Positions 50,498 to 58,546 of a DNA stretch of 64,000 nucleotides are shown in pieces. The DNA is from JAMLIA01 sp039810005 (GTDB lineage: Bacteria; Chloroflexota; Chloroflexia; Thermomicrobiales; CFX8): NCBI GenBank assembly GCA_039810005.1, contig JBDHWD010000004.1, positions 1 through 64,000 on the forward strand. The letters are read 5' to 3'. The notes under the pieces were generated by a model. It did not search any database and was not told the origin of the DNA. It was given only the letters and a program-made list of their open reading frames with translations. Position 1 is the stretch's first letter. Every line of letters starts with the position of its first letter. Both the position numbers and the translations under genes were made by a program.

Positions 50498-51862
50498 ATG
50501 TCGCAGGATCACACACAACATGTCACCAGTGTCACCGACATCGGTAGTGCTCCCAGCCAGGGCCGGGAAGACTTCCGGCTGCTCGACAACGACGCGTTTC
50601 GAGCCTGGTGGTTCTCGCGGCTCGTCGCGCAGACCGCACAGGCCGCGCTGCTCTATGGCCTGCTGATCCTGATCGTCGATCAGACGAATCGCAGCATCTA
50701 CGCGTCGCTCTTCGTTGTCTGCTCGATCGTCCCATCCTTGCTGTTCGGCCTGATCGGTGGCTGGGCGGCCGACCGCCTGCCGCAGCGGGCGCTGCTGACG
50801 ACGCTGAACGTCTTGCGCGCGCTCGTTGTCATCCCGCTCGTTCGCGAGCCGGACAACCTGTTTGTGCTCTTTGCTGTCACCATCGGCATCTGGACGCTCC
50901 ATCAATTCTATTCGCCCGGTGAGGCCGCCGTGATGGCGCGCATCCTTCCGGAGAGTCGTCTTGCCGACGGCACCTCGATGGGGAATCTGGCACTGACGCT
51001 CGCGCAGGTCGCGGGCATGGTGATTCTCGCGCCGCTGCTGCTGCGCCTGCCGGATGCGCGACCGTTCGTCGCCATCTGCGCGGCCGGCTACGCGGTTGCT
51101 GCGATCTTCATGCTCGATATCGGTCGGTTGCGGCCGCGTGAGAGCGCCGGTCGAACAATCCCGTTCAATCTGCGGCGCGGCTGGGAGATCGCGACGAGCT
51201 CCGGTCGCGCGTTCAACGCCTTCGCCGATGCCGTGCTGATCGCGGTCGGGCTGAGCTCATTGCTGGCGATCGTGCCGGCCTATCTTGAGAACGTGCTGAA
51301 TACCGGCGCAAACAACACGGTCTTCGTGTTCGCGCCAGCTGTCATCGGATTGGTTGTCGGCCTGCGGATCGCCCCGCCGCTGGGGCGCTGGCTGGGCCAC
51401 GGACGCATCGCCATCGCGGCGACGATCTGCTTCGCGTTCTCTGCGGCTGCGTTTGGCGCGATCGATTCAGTGGCGCGGCTGATCGACACGGCAGGAATTC
51501 CGCTCGCATCAGTCGCGGATCAGCTCGGGCTGCCAACGCGAACGGCCGCGACGATGCTGGTGTCGATTCCGGCCGGGTTCTTCTCGGCGATCGTCAATGT
51601 CGCCGCCCGCGCCGTGCTGCTGGAGGTCGCTCCTGACGATGCGCGCGGTCAGGTCTTCGCCATGCAGGGTGTGATCGGCAACGCCGGCGCACTCATCCCG
51701 ACGCTGCTGGCCGGTATTGCCGTCGACTTGCTCGGCGCACGACCGGTTGCCATCGTGCTCGCGCTGTCGCTGCTGGTCGCAACGATTGCCGCAATCCGCT
51801 ATGCGCGCGCATTGCCAGTCGAGACAAAGGATGCCGGCGCGTCCGTGCCGTCCGGCCCCTGA
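50498..51862 (+). CDS. Major facilitator superfamily transporter
   Basis: This membrane transporter of 454 residues has about 11-12 hydrophobic segments, starting with FSRLVAQTAQAALLYGLLILIV. The loop between helices 2 and 3 is GGWAADRLPQRALL, the usual MFS basic motif (G..aDr..rr). It resembles MFS proteins of the enterobactin/multidrug exporter-like group, and the substrate cannot be inferred. The start ATG 50498 follows a GGTGGCAGG segment. The ureohydrolase gene follows after 83 bases and could be co-transcribed. Confidence 0.85.
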   Translation: MSQDHTQHVTSVTDIGSAPSQGREDFRLLDNDAFRAWWFSRLVAQTAQAALLYGLLILIVDQTNRSIYASLFVVCSIVPSLLFGLIGGWAADRLPQRALLTTLNVLRALVVIPLVREPDNLFVLFAVTIGIWTLHQFYSPGEAAVMARILPESRLADGTSMGNLALTLAQVAGMVILAPLLLRLPDARPFVAICAAGYAVAAIFMLDIGRLRPRESAGRTIPFNLRRGWEIATSSGRAFNAFADAVLIAVGLSSLLAIVPAYLENVLNTGANNTVFVFAPAVIGLVVGLRIAPPLGRWLGHGRIAIAATICFAFSAAAFGAIDSVARLIDTAGIPLASVADQLGLPTRTAATMLVSIPAGFFSAIVNVAARAVLLEVAPDDARGQVFAMQGVIGNAGALIPTLLAGIAVDLLGARPVAIVLALSLLVATIAAIRYARALPVETKDAGASVPSGP

Positions 51863-51945
51863 GTACGCGATGACTTCACAGACGCGCCCGGGGCGTGTAG
51901 TCTGCTCCTGCCGGGAGCGCGTGAGCCGAGAGGACAGGTCTGACA

Positions 51946-53109
51946 ATGAGTGACAGCGCTGAGCGAATCAGGCATGAGCAGTTGCGGGGCACCTGGGCCA
52001 TGCAGGCCGAGGCCGAGATGGACAGCACCGCCGACAAAGAGCGCCAGCAAATGCTGCTCGAATACGGTCTGCCATCAGCAGAGAGCATCCGCGACCGGAC
52101 CATGCCGCTCTTCACGCGCGGCCGTTGGCGGTTCAATTCCGGCAGCTTCATGAACGGCGAACATCTGGAGGACATGCGCAGGCTCGGCGGCCAGGATGTC
52201 GTCATCATGGGCGCGCCATATGACGGAGGCACAACGTTCCGTCCCGGCACGCGCTTCGGCCCGCAGGCGATGCGCCGCATCTCAGCGCTGGCCAGTGGCT
52301 ACAATCCCGAGCGCGGCGTCGACCTGAACCGGGCGTTGAACATCGTCGACGCCGGCGACATCAACGTCGTCCCGTCGAACCTGGAGAAATCGTTCGACCA
52401 GATCGCCAAGGCCGTGTCCTACGCGGCGGAGCGCGAAGTCTTTCCGGTCATCCTCGGCGGCGACCACGCCATTGGCTACCCGGACGTCCGCGGGCTCGCG
52501 CCATTCATCGATGGCAACATCGGCATCATCCACTTCGACCGCCACTCCGACCTCTCGGAATACGGGATGGACGAGCGCATGCATGGCTCGCCCTTCTTCC
52601 ATGCGACGAACATCCCCAACGCGCCGGCGGCGAACCTCGTCCAGATCGGTATCGGCGGCTGGACCGGATCGCGCGAGGGGCTCAAGGTCGCGCGCGAGCG
52701 CGAAGCGACAGTCATCACCATCGATGATGTCGATCGTTACGGCACGGACCGCGTCGTCGAGTACGCGCTGGAGATTGCCTGGCGCAACGCGAAGGCGGTC
52801 TGGATCTCGTTCGATGTTGACTCGGTCGATCCGGCCTATGCACCGGGCACCGGCACGCCGATGCCGGGCGGGTTGCTGCCGCGCGAGGCGCTGAAGATGA
52901 TCCGCGACATCGCCGGCGAAGGGCTGGTCGGGATGGAAGTCGTTGAGGTTTCGCCGCCCTACGATGTCTCCGACAACACGGCGCTGCTCGGCGTGCATGC
53001 CATTCTCGATTGCCTGGCGGCGATGGTCATGTCCGGCAAGCTCGGGCGACGACCAACGGCCGAGCGCGACGAGAATCCAGCAGCGTCGGACGACGAAACC
53101 CGCGCCTGA
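51946..53109 (+). CDS. Agmatinase/ureohydrolase family enzyme with FDRHSD motif (guanidine hydrolase candidate)
   Basis: This 387-residue arginase-fold enzyme hydrolyses a guanidino compound to urea. The predicted metal ligands are H174 (GGDHAIG), D198, H200 and D202 (HFDRHSD) and D290 and D292 (SFDVDSVDP). The usual family motif is HFDAHxD; here Arg stands at 199. An N-terminal extension of about 85 residues precedes MGAPYDGGTTFRPG. The later segment DERMHGSPFFHATN and NLVQIGIGGW is, as far as I recall, shared with the nickel-dependent guanidine hydrolase (GdmH) branch rather than with classic agmatinases, but I cannot confirm this without a search. The start is ATG 51946. An MFS gene precedes it, and no HypA/HypB-type nickel chaperone gene is adjacent. 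Confidence 0.9.
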   Translation: MSDSAERIRHEQLRGTWAMQAEAEMDSTADKERQQMLLEYGLPSAESIRDRTMPLFTRGRWRFNSGSFMNGEHLEDMRRLGGQDVVIMGAPYDGGTTFRPGTRFGPQAMRRISALASGYNPERGVDLNRALNIVDAGDINVVPSNLEKSFDQIAKAVSYAAEREVFPVILGGDHAIGYPDVRGLAPFIDGNIGIIHFDRHSDLSEYGMDERMHGSPFFHATNIPNAPAANLVQIGIGGWTGSREGLKVAREREATVITIDDVDRYGTDRVVEYALEIAWRNAKAVWISFDVDSVDPAYAPGTGTPMPGGLLPREALKMIRDIAGEGLVGMEVVEVSPPYDVSDNTALLGVHAILDCLAAMVMSGKLGRRPTAERDENPAASDDETRA

Positions 53110-53143
53110 CAGACGCACCACTCCCCAGCCATTGACTTGCGTG

Positions 53144-53162
53144 TCACGAGGCGAACTCGTGA
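53144..53162. promoter_or_regulatory. Perfect hairpin TCACGAG-N5-CTCGTGA
   Basis: The arms (53144-53150, 53156-53162) lie 35 bases after the ureohydrolase stop. It could be a weak terminator, or part of a cluster of TCAC/GTGA inverted repeats before the secreted-protein gene. Confidence 0.4.
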
Positions 53163-53211
53163 TGCGCCTCACCGTTCCCTCCGGACACGGGATATTACGC
53201 GGCGGCATTGC

Positions 53212-53227
53212 GTGATGAATGCATCAC
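53212..53227. promoter_or_regulatory. Inverted repeat GTGATG-N4-CATCAC
   Basis: This is a second TCAC/GTGA-type palindrome, about 165 bases upstream of the gene at 53394. It may be an operator for a dimeric regulator. Confidence 0.3.
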
Positions 53228-53393
53228 AATTGGCTCACAATGCGTCACGAGAGTGCAGATTCTTGCCTCAGAGTCACGCTTGTCGTGTTATAGAGTTCCG
53301 TGTTACGCTGCTGCGCATCGAGAGCGTTGCCAATCTTGCAATCATCGGTGTGCACCTCGTTACGTTTTGGGGAAGCGGAGAAATGAGGATCGC

Positions 53394-54635
53394 ATGGGGG
53401 ATCGGTATGTGCGACCTCGGCGCGGATTGTTCGTCGCCGCGGTTGTATTGCTGCTAACCACGTTTATTGGCGGATCGGCCGCAGCTGAGGATGCTCCGGT
53501 CGGTGAGCCTGCACCACAGCACGTCCACGATGTCGATCAGCACCAGCATCTTGGTGGCGCGACGTGGCGCGTCTATGGCTACCAGGAGGGACTGGTTGGC
53601 TATACGACGGCGAATGGCCACGTCATTCAGCCGAACGACCACTTCGTCGCGCTACCGTGCTTCTGCGTGCTTTCGAGCCAGGGCGGGGACGAGTTCCAGG
53701 TCAAGCTCGAATACAACGGCAAGACGGTGATCGCGCCGGTCTGGGACGTCGGCCCGTGGAACGTGGACGACAACTACTGGGACCCGCAGAGCGAGCGCAA
53801 GTATTCATCGCTTCCGCAGGGCTACCCCGAGGCAGCGGCTGCCTACTATGCCGGGTTCAACGGTGGTACGGATGGCTGGGGCCGCACCGTGCTTTCGCCG
53901 GGCGGCATTGACATTGCCGATGGGACGTTTGCCGAGTTGGGCATGAAGGGCTCGGACTGGGTCAACGTCACCTTCCTGTGGCTTGAGCAGGAGCATTGGG
54001 AACTGCCGGCGCCGGCAGTCGGCTTCTCGGATATTGCGACTGTCTGGTGGGATCAGCGTCCGCCGCTCGACTGGGCGACGCAGAAGACGGATGGCCGCTT
54101 CGCCTGGTTCGACATTACTGGCCATAACGTCCCGAACCAGATCAACGACTACTGGTGGGCAAACGGTGGCTGGCGCCGCTTCGGACTCCCGATCAGCGAG
54201 TTCTTCCGTGAAGTGAGCATGGATGGCACTGTCCGCTACGTGCAGTACTTTGAGCGCTCGATCATCGCGCTTGATCCATCGACCGGGGAAGTGTCGCTGA
54301 CACCAATCGGCTATCGCGCACACGTCGATTATCGCGCCAGCCTGCCGATCGATCCGTTCATCGAAACGTCTTCGGCGCTCTACTTCGACGAGACGCAACA
54401 CTCGCTGCAGAACGGGTTCAAGGCGTACTGGGAGATGAATGGCGGCTACGCGACTTTCGGCGCGCCGATCTCTGAAGAGTGGAGCGACACAACGCCAGAC
54501 GGGCGCAAGGTCGTCATGCAAATGTTTGAGTACGCGCGCTTCGAGTGGTGGCCGGATCGCATCGGCACCGACGAAGAAATCACCCGCGGCCTGCTGACGG
54601 TTGAGCTCATGCACGACCTGGGCTGGGTCGAATAG
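53394..54635 (+). CDS. Secreted protein: RlpA-like domain plus two FG-P repeat modules
   Basis: This exported protein has 413 residues. A signal peptide (LFVAAVVLLLTTFIGGSAAA) ends near residue 30. The first domain (about 65-190) has VIQPNDHFVALPC and VIAPVWDVGPWNVDDNYW, the pattern of a double-psi beta-barrel like RlpA, but the classic Asp/His catalytic set is not confirmed. Two copies follow (about 235-305 and 325-400) of the same module as in the glycosidase at 9260-11047: W/YF..T.H..., YW..NGG...FG.PISE and a Y/MFE segment. ATG 53394 has AGGA 5 bases upstream and begins the signal peptide. A strong hairpin follows the stop. Function is probably at the cell surface. Confidence 0.75.
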   Translation: MGDRYVRPRRGLFVAAVVLLLTTFIGGSAAAEDAPVGEPAPQHVHDVDQHQHLGGATWRVYGYQEGLVGYTTANGHVIQPNDHFVALPCFCVLSSQGGDEFQVKLEYNGKTVIAPVWDVGPWNVDDNYWDPQSERKYSSLPQGYPEAAAAYYAGFNGGTDGWGRTVLSPGGIDIADGTFAELGMKGSDWVNVTFLWLEQEHWELPAPAVGFSDIATVWWDQRPPLDWATQKTDGRFAWFDITGHNVPNQINDYWWANGGWRRFGLPISEFFREVSMDGTVRYVQYFERSIIALDPSTGEVSLTPIGYRAHVDYRASLPIDPFIETSSALYFDETQHSLQNGFKAYWEMNGGYATFGAPISEEWSDTTPDGRKVVMQMFEYARFEWWPDRIGTDEEITRGLLTVELMHDLGWVE

Positions 54636-54660
54636 CACGCACATCGAACCACAAGCGCAG

Positions 54661-54690
54661 GAAGCGACAGGCGATATCGCCTGCCGCTTC
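54661..54690 (+). terminator. Terminator hairpin
   Basis: GAAGCG-A-CAGGCGAT is followed at once by ATCGCCTG-C-CGCTTC, a near-perfect 15-bp stem just downstream of the secreted-protein stop. It is followed by TCGTGG, not a long U-run. Confidence 0.65.
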
Positions 54691-54772
54691 TCGTGGTTAC
54701 CAGCCTGACATTATCCGTTGGTACCTTTTCTGCGAAAGTGGATTCAAATAGTAGCGAGGAGAGGTTGGTAGA

Positions 54773-54789
54773 ACTGCTACACTAGCAGT
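54773..54789. promoter_or_regulatory. Perfect palindrome ACTGCTA-CAC-TAGCAGT overlapping a -10-like box
   Basis: This 7+3+7 inverted repeat includes TACACT (54778-54783) and lies 26 bases before the gene at 54816. A repressor bound here would block transcription of that gene. Confidence 0.4.
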
Positions 54790-54815
54790 GTGCTCCACAT
54801 CTCATTGCGACGTGC

Positions 54816-55394
54816 ATGTACATGACTGGAAAGCTGGCATCGCAGATGCACTGGCATCGAGGCCCGTACGAGCTGTATCGCTATTCACGGCTGCGGGATC
54901 GCGCGGGAGAGCCGTTCACACCGAACATCCCGACGATCGTTTCCGAGCGCCCGGCGCTGACCGGCGCGGCGCTGAGTGTGCTGGGTATCCTCGGCACCTG
55001 GCTCATCGTTTCGCAGATGGCAACCTGGCCAAACTGGACGCTGTTCCCGAGCATGATGCTCGCCATGCTGTCCCTGCTGGCCATGATGCTGGGCTTCGTG
55101 CTGTTGACAATCCGCTGGCTGGAGCCGGTTATCTCACGCATGGACCTGAACTGGGATGCCGAGCCGGTTGGATCGCTGGGGCTGCCACCGGCGCTACAGA
55201 CCAAGCTGGAGACGCTGGGATTCTGGTCGGCAGACGATGTCTGCCGCGCTGTAGATGACGGCAAGTTCCCGTGGTTGAGCCTTGAGCTCACCGAACGTCG
55301 CGTCCTCCAGAGTGCCGTCGCCTTTCGCTCTGTGAAAGCCACTGACACGCCGTCTTCAGGAAAACGCCGCCGACCACGAGTAAGCCGCACCTAG
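54816..55394 (+). CDS. Hypothetical membrane protein (192 aa, two TM segments)
   Basis: I do not recognise the family. There are two hydrophobic segments (about 48-66, GAALSVLGILGTWLIV, and 78-100, MMLAMLSLLAMMLGFVLL). A cytoplasmic-type helical domain follows (about 125-170) with LQTKLETLGFWSADDVCRAVDDGKFPW. The tail is very basic (GKRRRPRVSRT). No strong ribosome site is seen before ATG 54816; ATG 54822 is also possible. A palindromic operator candidate lies just upstream. It is followed by the flippase-like gene after 70 bases and may be part of the same unit. Confidence 0.6.
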   Translation: MYMTGKLASQMHWHRGPYELYRYSRLRDRAGEPFTPNIPTIVSERPALTGAALSVLGILGTWLIVSQMATWPNWTLFPSMMLAMLSLLAMMLGFVLLTIRWLEPVISRMDLNWDAEPVGSLGLPPALQTKLETLGFWSADDVCRAVDDGKFPWLSLELTERRVLQSAVAFRSVKATDTPSSGKRRRPRVSRT

Positions 55395-55464
55395 GAGTTG
55401 GAGGCCGACAGATGGGCGACCGAGTGTCGCTGCAGGTCGTCTCTGAGAAATCGCAAACCCGCGC

Positions 55465-56616
55465 ATGAGACGTCTCATACTGATCATCATCGTAATCGCC
55501 GCAGCGATCGCCCTGTCCAGGCTGGTCGATTTTTCGACGTTCTGGGAAGCAATTCGTGGCGTACCCACGACGACGCTAATCGCGGTCATCGCGCTGATGA
55601 CAGTGTCGGCGATCGTCAAGGCGGTGCGCTGGGCGTATTACCTGCGGGCAGCGAAGCTGAACATCTCCTGGAAAGACGGGATGACGAGCTACCTGGCCGG
55701 CATGTCGGCCGGCGCGCTGCCGGGCGGCTCATGGCTGCCTGCACGGTTGGCGCAGGAGCACGGCAACGTTTACATGCGCGAGGCGGCCTCGGGGCTGTTC
55801 GTCGGATTCGTCGCCGATACGCTGGGGATTTCGCTGGTCGCCTATTCGGCGATGCTGCTGGTGCATCAACCCGGCGGACGGTTCATTCTCCCAATCTCGG
55901 GACTCGTTATTGCGGCAACGCTGATTGCGATGGGGCGTTCACGGCGCGTCTGGGCGACGATCGCCCGGTTGCTTGCTAAGACACGCCTGACGCGCCGGTG
56001 GGTGCCGAAGGAGGCCGATATACAGCTTCGCGTGTCGGCGCTCATGCGCGCGCCGGTCATCTCCCGAGGTGTCGCGTTCAGCGTGACAACGACGACACTC
56101 GCGGCGGCGATGTTCTTCGCGCTGGCGAATGCGCTTACGTTCTCGGGCGTAAGTCCGAAGGAAGCGCTGTTTGTGCATTCTGTTTCTGAGTCTGCCGCGC
56201 TAGTGTTACCGGTCCCCGGAGGCTACGGAGTCAGTGATTCGTCAATGGCGGGGCTGATGGGGTCGCTCGGCATCGGCTGGGTGCGTGCGACGTTCGTGAT
56301 TCTCGCAATTCGCTCGTTCGATCTTCTGTTCAAAACGATCGTCGGCTCGGCGATGCTTCTGCTGTTCTATCACCGAATGCTGCTCCGTATCCTCAAGGTG
56401 CGCCAGCGAGCGAGTGTGGCCTGGAGCTTCGGCATGCGGATGACCTGGCAGGGTCTGCGCGTCACCGGCATCGCCGCGATCCTGCGAATCACCGATTCAC
56501 AACGATCAATATCACACCCCGCACCTGGCGCATCTCAGGTGCATCTGCGTCCGCGACACGTTCAGCCAGCCCCAATCGATGGTCTGGACGACGCGTCGGC
56601 CCACCACGACGACTGA
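55465..56616 (+). CDS. Lysylphosphatidylglycerol synthetase/flippase-like TM domain (UPF0104) protein
   Basis: This polytopic membrane protein of 383 residues has an N-terminal helix (LILIIIVIAAAIALSRL) and the core helices of the UPF0104/MprF-TM family. TVSAIVKAVRWAYYLRAA and ESAALVLPVPGGYGVSDSSMAGLMG resemble its conserved segments. Members act in lipid or glycolipid translocation, sometimes next to glycosyltransferases. There is no soluble synthetase domain, so it is not a full MprF. The C-terminus is a polar tail. There is no good ribosome site before ATG 55465. Its substrate is not known. The gene ends 18 bases from the convergent winged-helix gene. Confidence 0.75.
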   Translation: MRRLILIIIVIAAAIALSRLVDFSTFWEAIRGVPTTTLIAVIALMTVSAIVKAVRWAYYLRAAKLNISWKDGMTSYLAGMSAGALPGGSWLPARLAQEHGNVYMREAASGLFVGFVADTLGISLVAYSAMLLVHQPGGRFILPISGLVIAATLIAMGRSRRVWATIARLLAKTRLTRRWVPKEADIQLRVSALMRAPVISRGVAFSVTTTTLAAAMFFALANALTFSGVSPKEALFVHSVSESAALVLPVPGGYGVSDSSMAGLMGSLGIGWVRATFVILAIRSFDLLFKTIVGSAMLLLFYHRMLLRILKVRQRASVAWSFGMRMTWQGLRVTGIAAILRITDSQRSISHPAPGASQVHLRPRHVQPAPIDGLDDASAHHDD

Positions 56617-56634
56617 GGCTCAGCTGATCGGGTT

Positions 56635-56958
56635 CTACTTCGCGGAGCCGAGGGCACGCAGGCGCATCGGTGCGGCGGGGGTGCAGCACGCCAGAAGATC
56701 CGCAAGCTGAATCGAGCCCAGGACAGTGCCAGAGATCTCACGATCAGAATGCACAACGTACTGATTGTTGCGTCCCACGCGACGACGGCTGATGTAGCCG
56801 GCCTCGTCGAGATCCCGAATCAAGCGCTGCGTTGCGCGCTCGGTGATACCGACTGCCTCGGCAATCCGCCGAGCCGTGCTGCTTGGGTATTGAGAGATGT
56901 ACATCAGCACGCGTGCATGGTTCGTCAGGAATAACCATTCACTCATGGGTCCTCGCAT
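56635..56958 (-). CDS. Small winged-helix transcriptional regulator
   Basis: This 107-residue DNA-binding protein has a winged helix (about 15-70): ARVLMYISQYPSSTARRIAEAVGITERATQRLIRDLDEAGYISRRRVGRNNQYVV. That is a typical MarR/ArsR/GntR-like winged helix with a recognition helix around ITERATQRLIRDL. A short C-terminal part (about 70-107) with CC may serve dimerisation. ATG 56958 has GGAGG about 11 bases upstream, while ATG 56946 follows AGGA with short spacing. It is divergent from the EamA transporter gene at 57092 and could regulate it; the ligand is unknown. Confidence 0.8.
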   Translation of the reverse strand: MRGPMSEWLFLTNHARVLMYISQYPSSTARRIAEAVGITERATQRLIRDLDEAGYISRRRVGRNNQYVVHSDREISGTVLGSIQLADLLACCTPAAPMRLRALGSAK

Positions 56959-57055
56959 TCGCTACACATCCTCCGTCCTCCACCGTCACTGACCGAGAGA
57001 TCAGGACAGGTGGGACGCGATATGCAAGTGCCGTTCCATCGGGTTTGGGGACATC

Positions 57056-57084
57056 TGGTCAGGCGCGGAAACTGTCCGTACTAT
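57056..57084 (+). promoter_or_regulatory. Promoter candidate giving a leaderless EamA transcript
   Basis: TGGTCA (57056-57061), a 17-base spacer and TACTAT (57079-57084) place the expected transcription start within a base or two of the ATG at 57092. No ribosome site is present. Confidence 0.45.
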
Positions 57085-57091
57085 TCGCGGC

Positions 57092-57964
57092 ATGAGTATC
57101 GTGGCCGTCGGGCTCGTTCTGCTGTCTGCCGTCTTTCATGCAACCTGGAATACCCTTACAAAGCGCAGTGCGGACGCACTGTCGTTCATGTTCGTCTTCG
57201 GTTGGATCAGCCTTGCGGTCTATGCGATCCCAACCGGCTATCTACTGTGGCGTGACGGGCTGGCTCGCGAGGCGCTGCCATTCGTCCTGGCCAGCGGCTG
57301 CGTCCACGTTGTGTACGCATCGTCGCTTGCTGCCGCCTATAGCAACGGTGCGCTGTCGCTGACCTACCCGGTGGCGCGTGGAACTGGCGTGCTGCTCGTA
57401 CCGCTGCTGGCGATGCCGATCCTGGGCGAACGGCTGACGGTGCCGGCCGGCCTGGGGATCTTCGCAATCCTGCTCGGGATCGTCAGCCTGAATCTCATTG
57501 CCAATCGGCGCGGGGCGGCTCGCGAAGCCCGTGAGAATCGCCGTGGCCTGCTATTCGCCCTGCTGACCGGTCTGACAATAACGTCGTACTCGCTGATCGA
57601 TAAGGCCGGAGTCGCCCACGTTCATCCCCTGGTCTACGTCTACCTGCTGATCGGCATCCTCACGATCGGAATTTCGCCGTACGTCCTGCTGAAGCGTCAG
57701 CGTTCCGTCGGCGTCATCTGGCGCACAGCACGGCGCGACGCTGCGGTCGCAGGGGTGCTGAACATGGGCACCTATCTCATCGTGCTGGCGGCGATGAAGG
57801 TCGCCGGAAGCAGCGTGTCGTACATCGTGCCGCTGCGCGAGACGAGCATCGTATTCGCGACGATCATGGGAGTTGTCGTGCTAGGCGAGCGCATGACTCC
57901 GCCCCGCGTTGTTGGTTCAGGTCTGATCGCGGTTGGCGTACTGGCGATTGCGCTGGGAAGCTAA
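57092..57964 (+). CDS. EamA/DMT-family transporter (RhaT/YdcZ-like)
   Basis: The 290-residue protein has ten predicted membrane helices in two EamA repeats (first about 1-137, second about 150-290). The repeats begin VAVGLVLLSAVFHATWNTLTKRS and GLLFALLTGLTITSYSLIDKAG. The C-terminal motif of each repeat contains the E-R-L/M pattern (LGERLTVPA and LGERMTPPR), as in drug/metabolite transporters. The substrate is unknown; amino acids, cysteine metabolites or small metabolites are typical of the group. The ATG has no ribosome site but lies just after a promoter-like -10, suggesting a leaderless mRNA. It is divergent from the winged-helix regulator. The 3' end abuts the convergent flavoprotein gene. 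Confidence 0.88.
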   Translation: MSIVAVGLVLLSAVFHATWNTLTKRSADALSFMFVFGWISLAVYAIPTGYLLWRDGLAREALPFVLASGCVHVVYASSLAAAYSNGALSLTYPVARGTGVLLVPLLAMPILGERLTVPAGLGIFAILLGIVSLNLIANRRGAAREARENRRGLLFALLTGLTITSYSLIDKAGVAHVHPLVYVYLLIGILTIGISPYVLLKRQRSVGVIWRTARRDAAVAGVLNMGTYLIVLAAMKVAGSSVSYIVPLRETSIVFATIMGVVVLGERMTPPRVVGSGLIAVGVLAIALGS

Positions 57965-58480
57965 TTAGCGCTGTGCGGCCGCCCTCGCTGCGGCAATGAT
58001 GGCGGCGTCGTCCGCCATGGTGAGGTAGCCGCGCTCATCTGGCACCGACTCAAGGACCACAACACCCCAGGAGCGCAGTACCGCGATTGACTCGGCTGCG
58101 CGCGGATGCGCCCAGAGCGGGTCGTTGACTGACACAGCGACGACGACCGGCGTCCGTCGCCCAATCGCCTCGGCGGCAACTGAGAGCGCCAGTGTGTCGG
58201 CGATGCCGCCGGCCAGCTTGTTCAGTGAATTGAACGAGCAGGGCGCGATCAGGACGACGCCCTCGGGCGGTCGCGGCAGGATAGCGTCGTCGAAATAGCT
58301 GTCAACGATGCGATGGCCGGGCACGAGCGCCAGCTCTCGAGGGCTGACGATGCGCTGGGCATTTGGCGTCAGGATCATGATCGTGCTACTGAATGCAGCG
58401 GTTAGTGGCGGCAGCAGCGTCGGGATGCGGCGCGCCGTGCCCGCGCCAGTCACCAGAAGATAGAGCCTGTCGTAGGGCAT
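57965..58480 (-). CDS. Flavoprotein of the UbiX/phosphopantothenoylcysteine decarboxylase-like (HFCD) family
   Basis: This 171-residue protein has the flavin-binding fold of the homo-oligomeric flavin-containing Cys decarboxylases. It has YLLVTGAGTARRIP at the N-terminus and APCSFNSLNKLAGGIADTL, a variant of the PASANTLAKLA.GIADNL motif that binds FMN. The family includes flavin prenyltransferase UbiX, Dfp/CoaC and EpiD. The active-site His/Cys set cannot be placed with certainty and the activity is unknown. ATG 58480 is used. It is followed within 1 base by the end of the convergent EamA gene. A strong hairpin lies upstream, after the M28 peptidase gene. Confidence 0.75.
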   Translation of the reverse strand: MPYDRLYLLVTGAGTARRIPTLLPPLTAAFSSTIMILTPNAQRIVSPRELALVPGHRIVDSYFDDAILPRPPEGVVLIAPCSFNSLNKLAGGIADTLALSVAAEAIGRRTPVVVAVSVNDPLWAHPRAAESIAVLRSWGVVVLESVPDERGYLTMADDAAIIAAARAAAQR

Positions 58481-58500
58481 GGCGTACTCCGAGATGAGAA

Positions 58501-58532
58501 GCGCGGCCCGCCCGGTTAAGGATGGGCCGCGC
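58501..58532 (-). terminator. GC-rich hairpin, terminator candidate for the M28 peptidase gene
   Basis: GCGCGGCCC (58501-58509) pairs with GGGCCGCGC (58524-58532), with a 14-base loop. It lies just downstream of the M28 gene (stop at 58547) and in front of the flavoprotein gene. TTCTCATCTC follows on the minus strand. Confidence 0.6.
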
Positions 58533-58546
58533 GACAGGTTGGCGGA

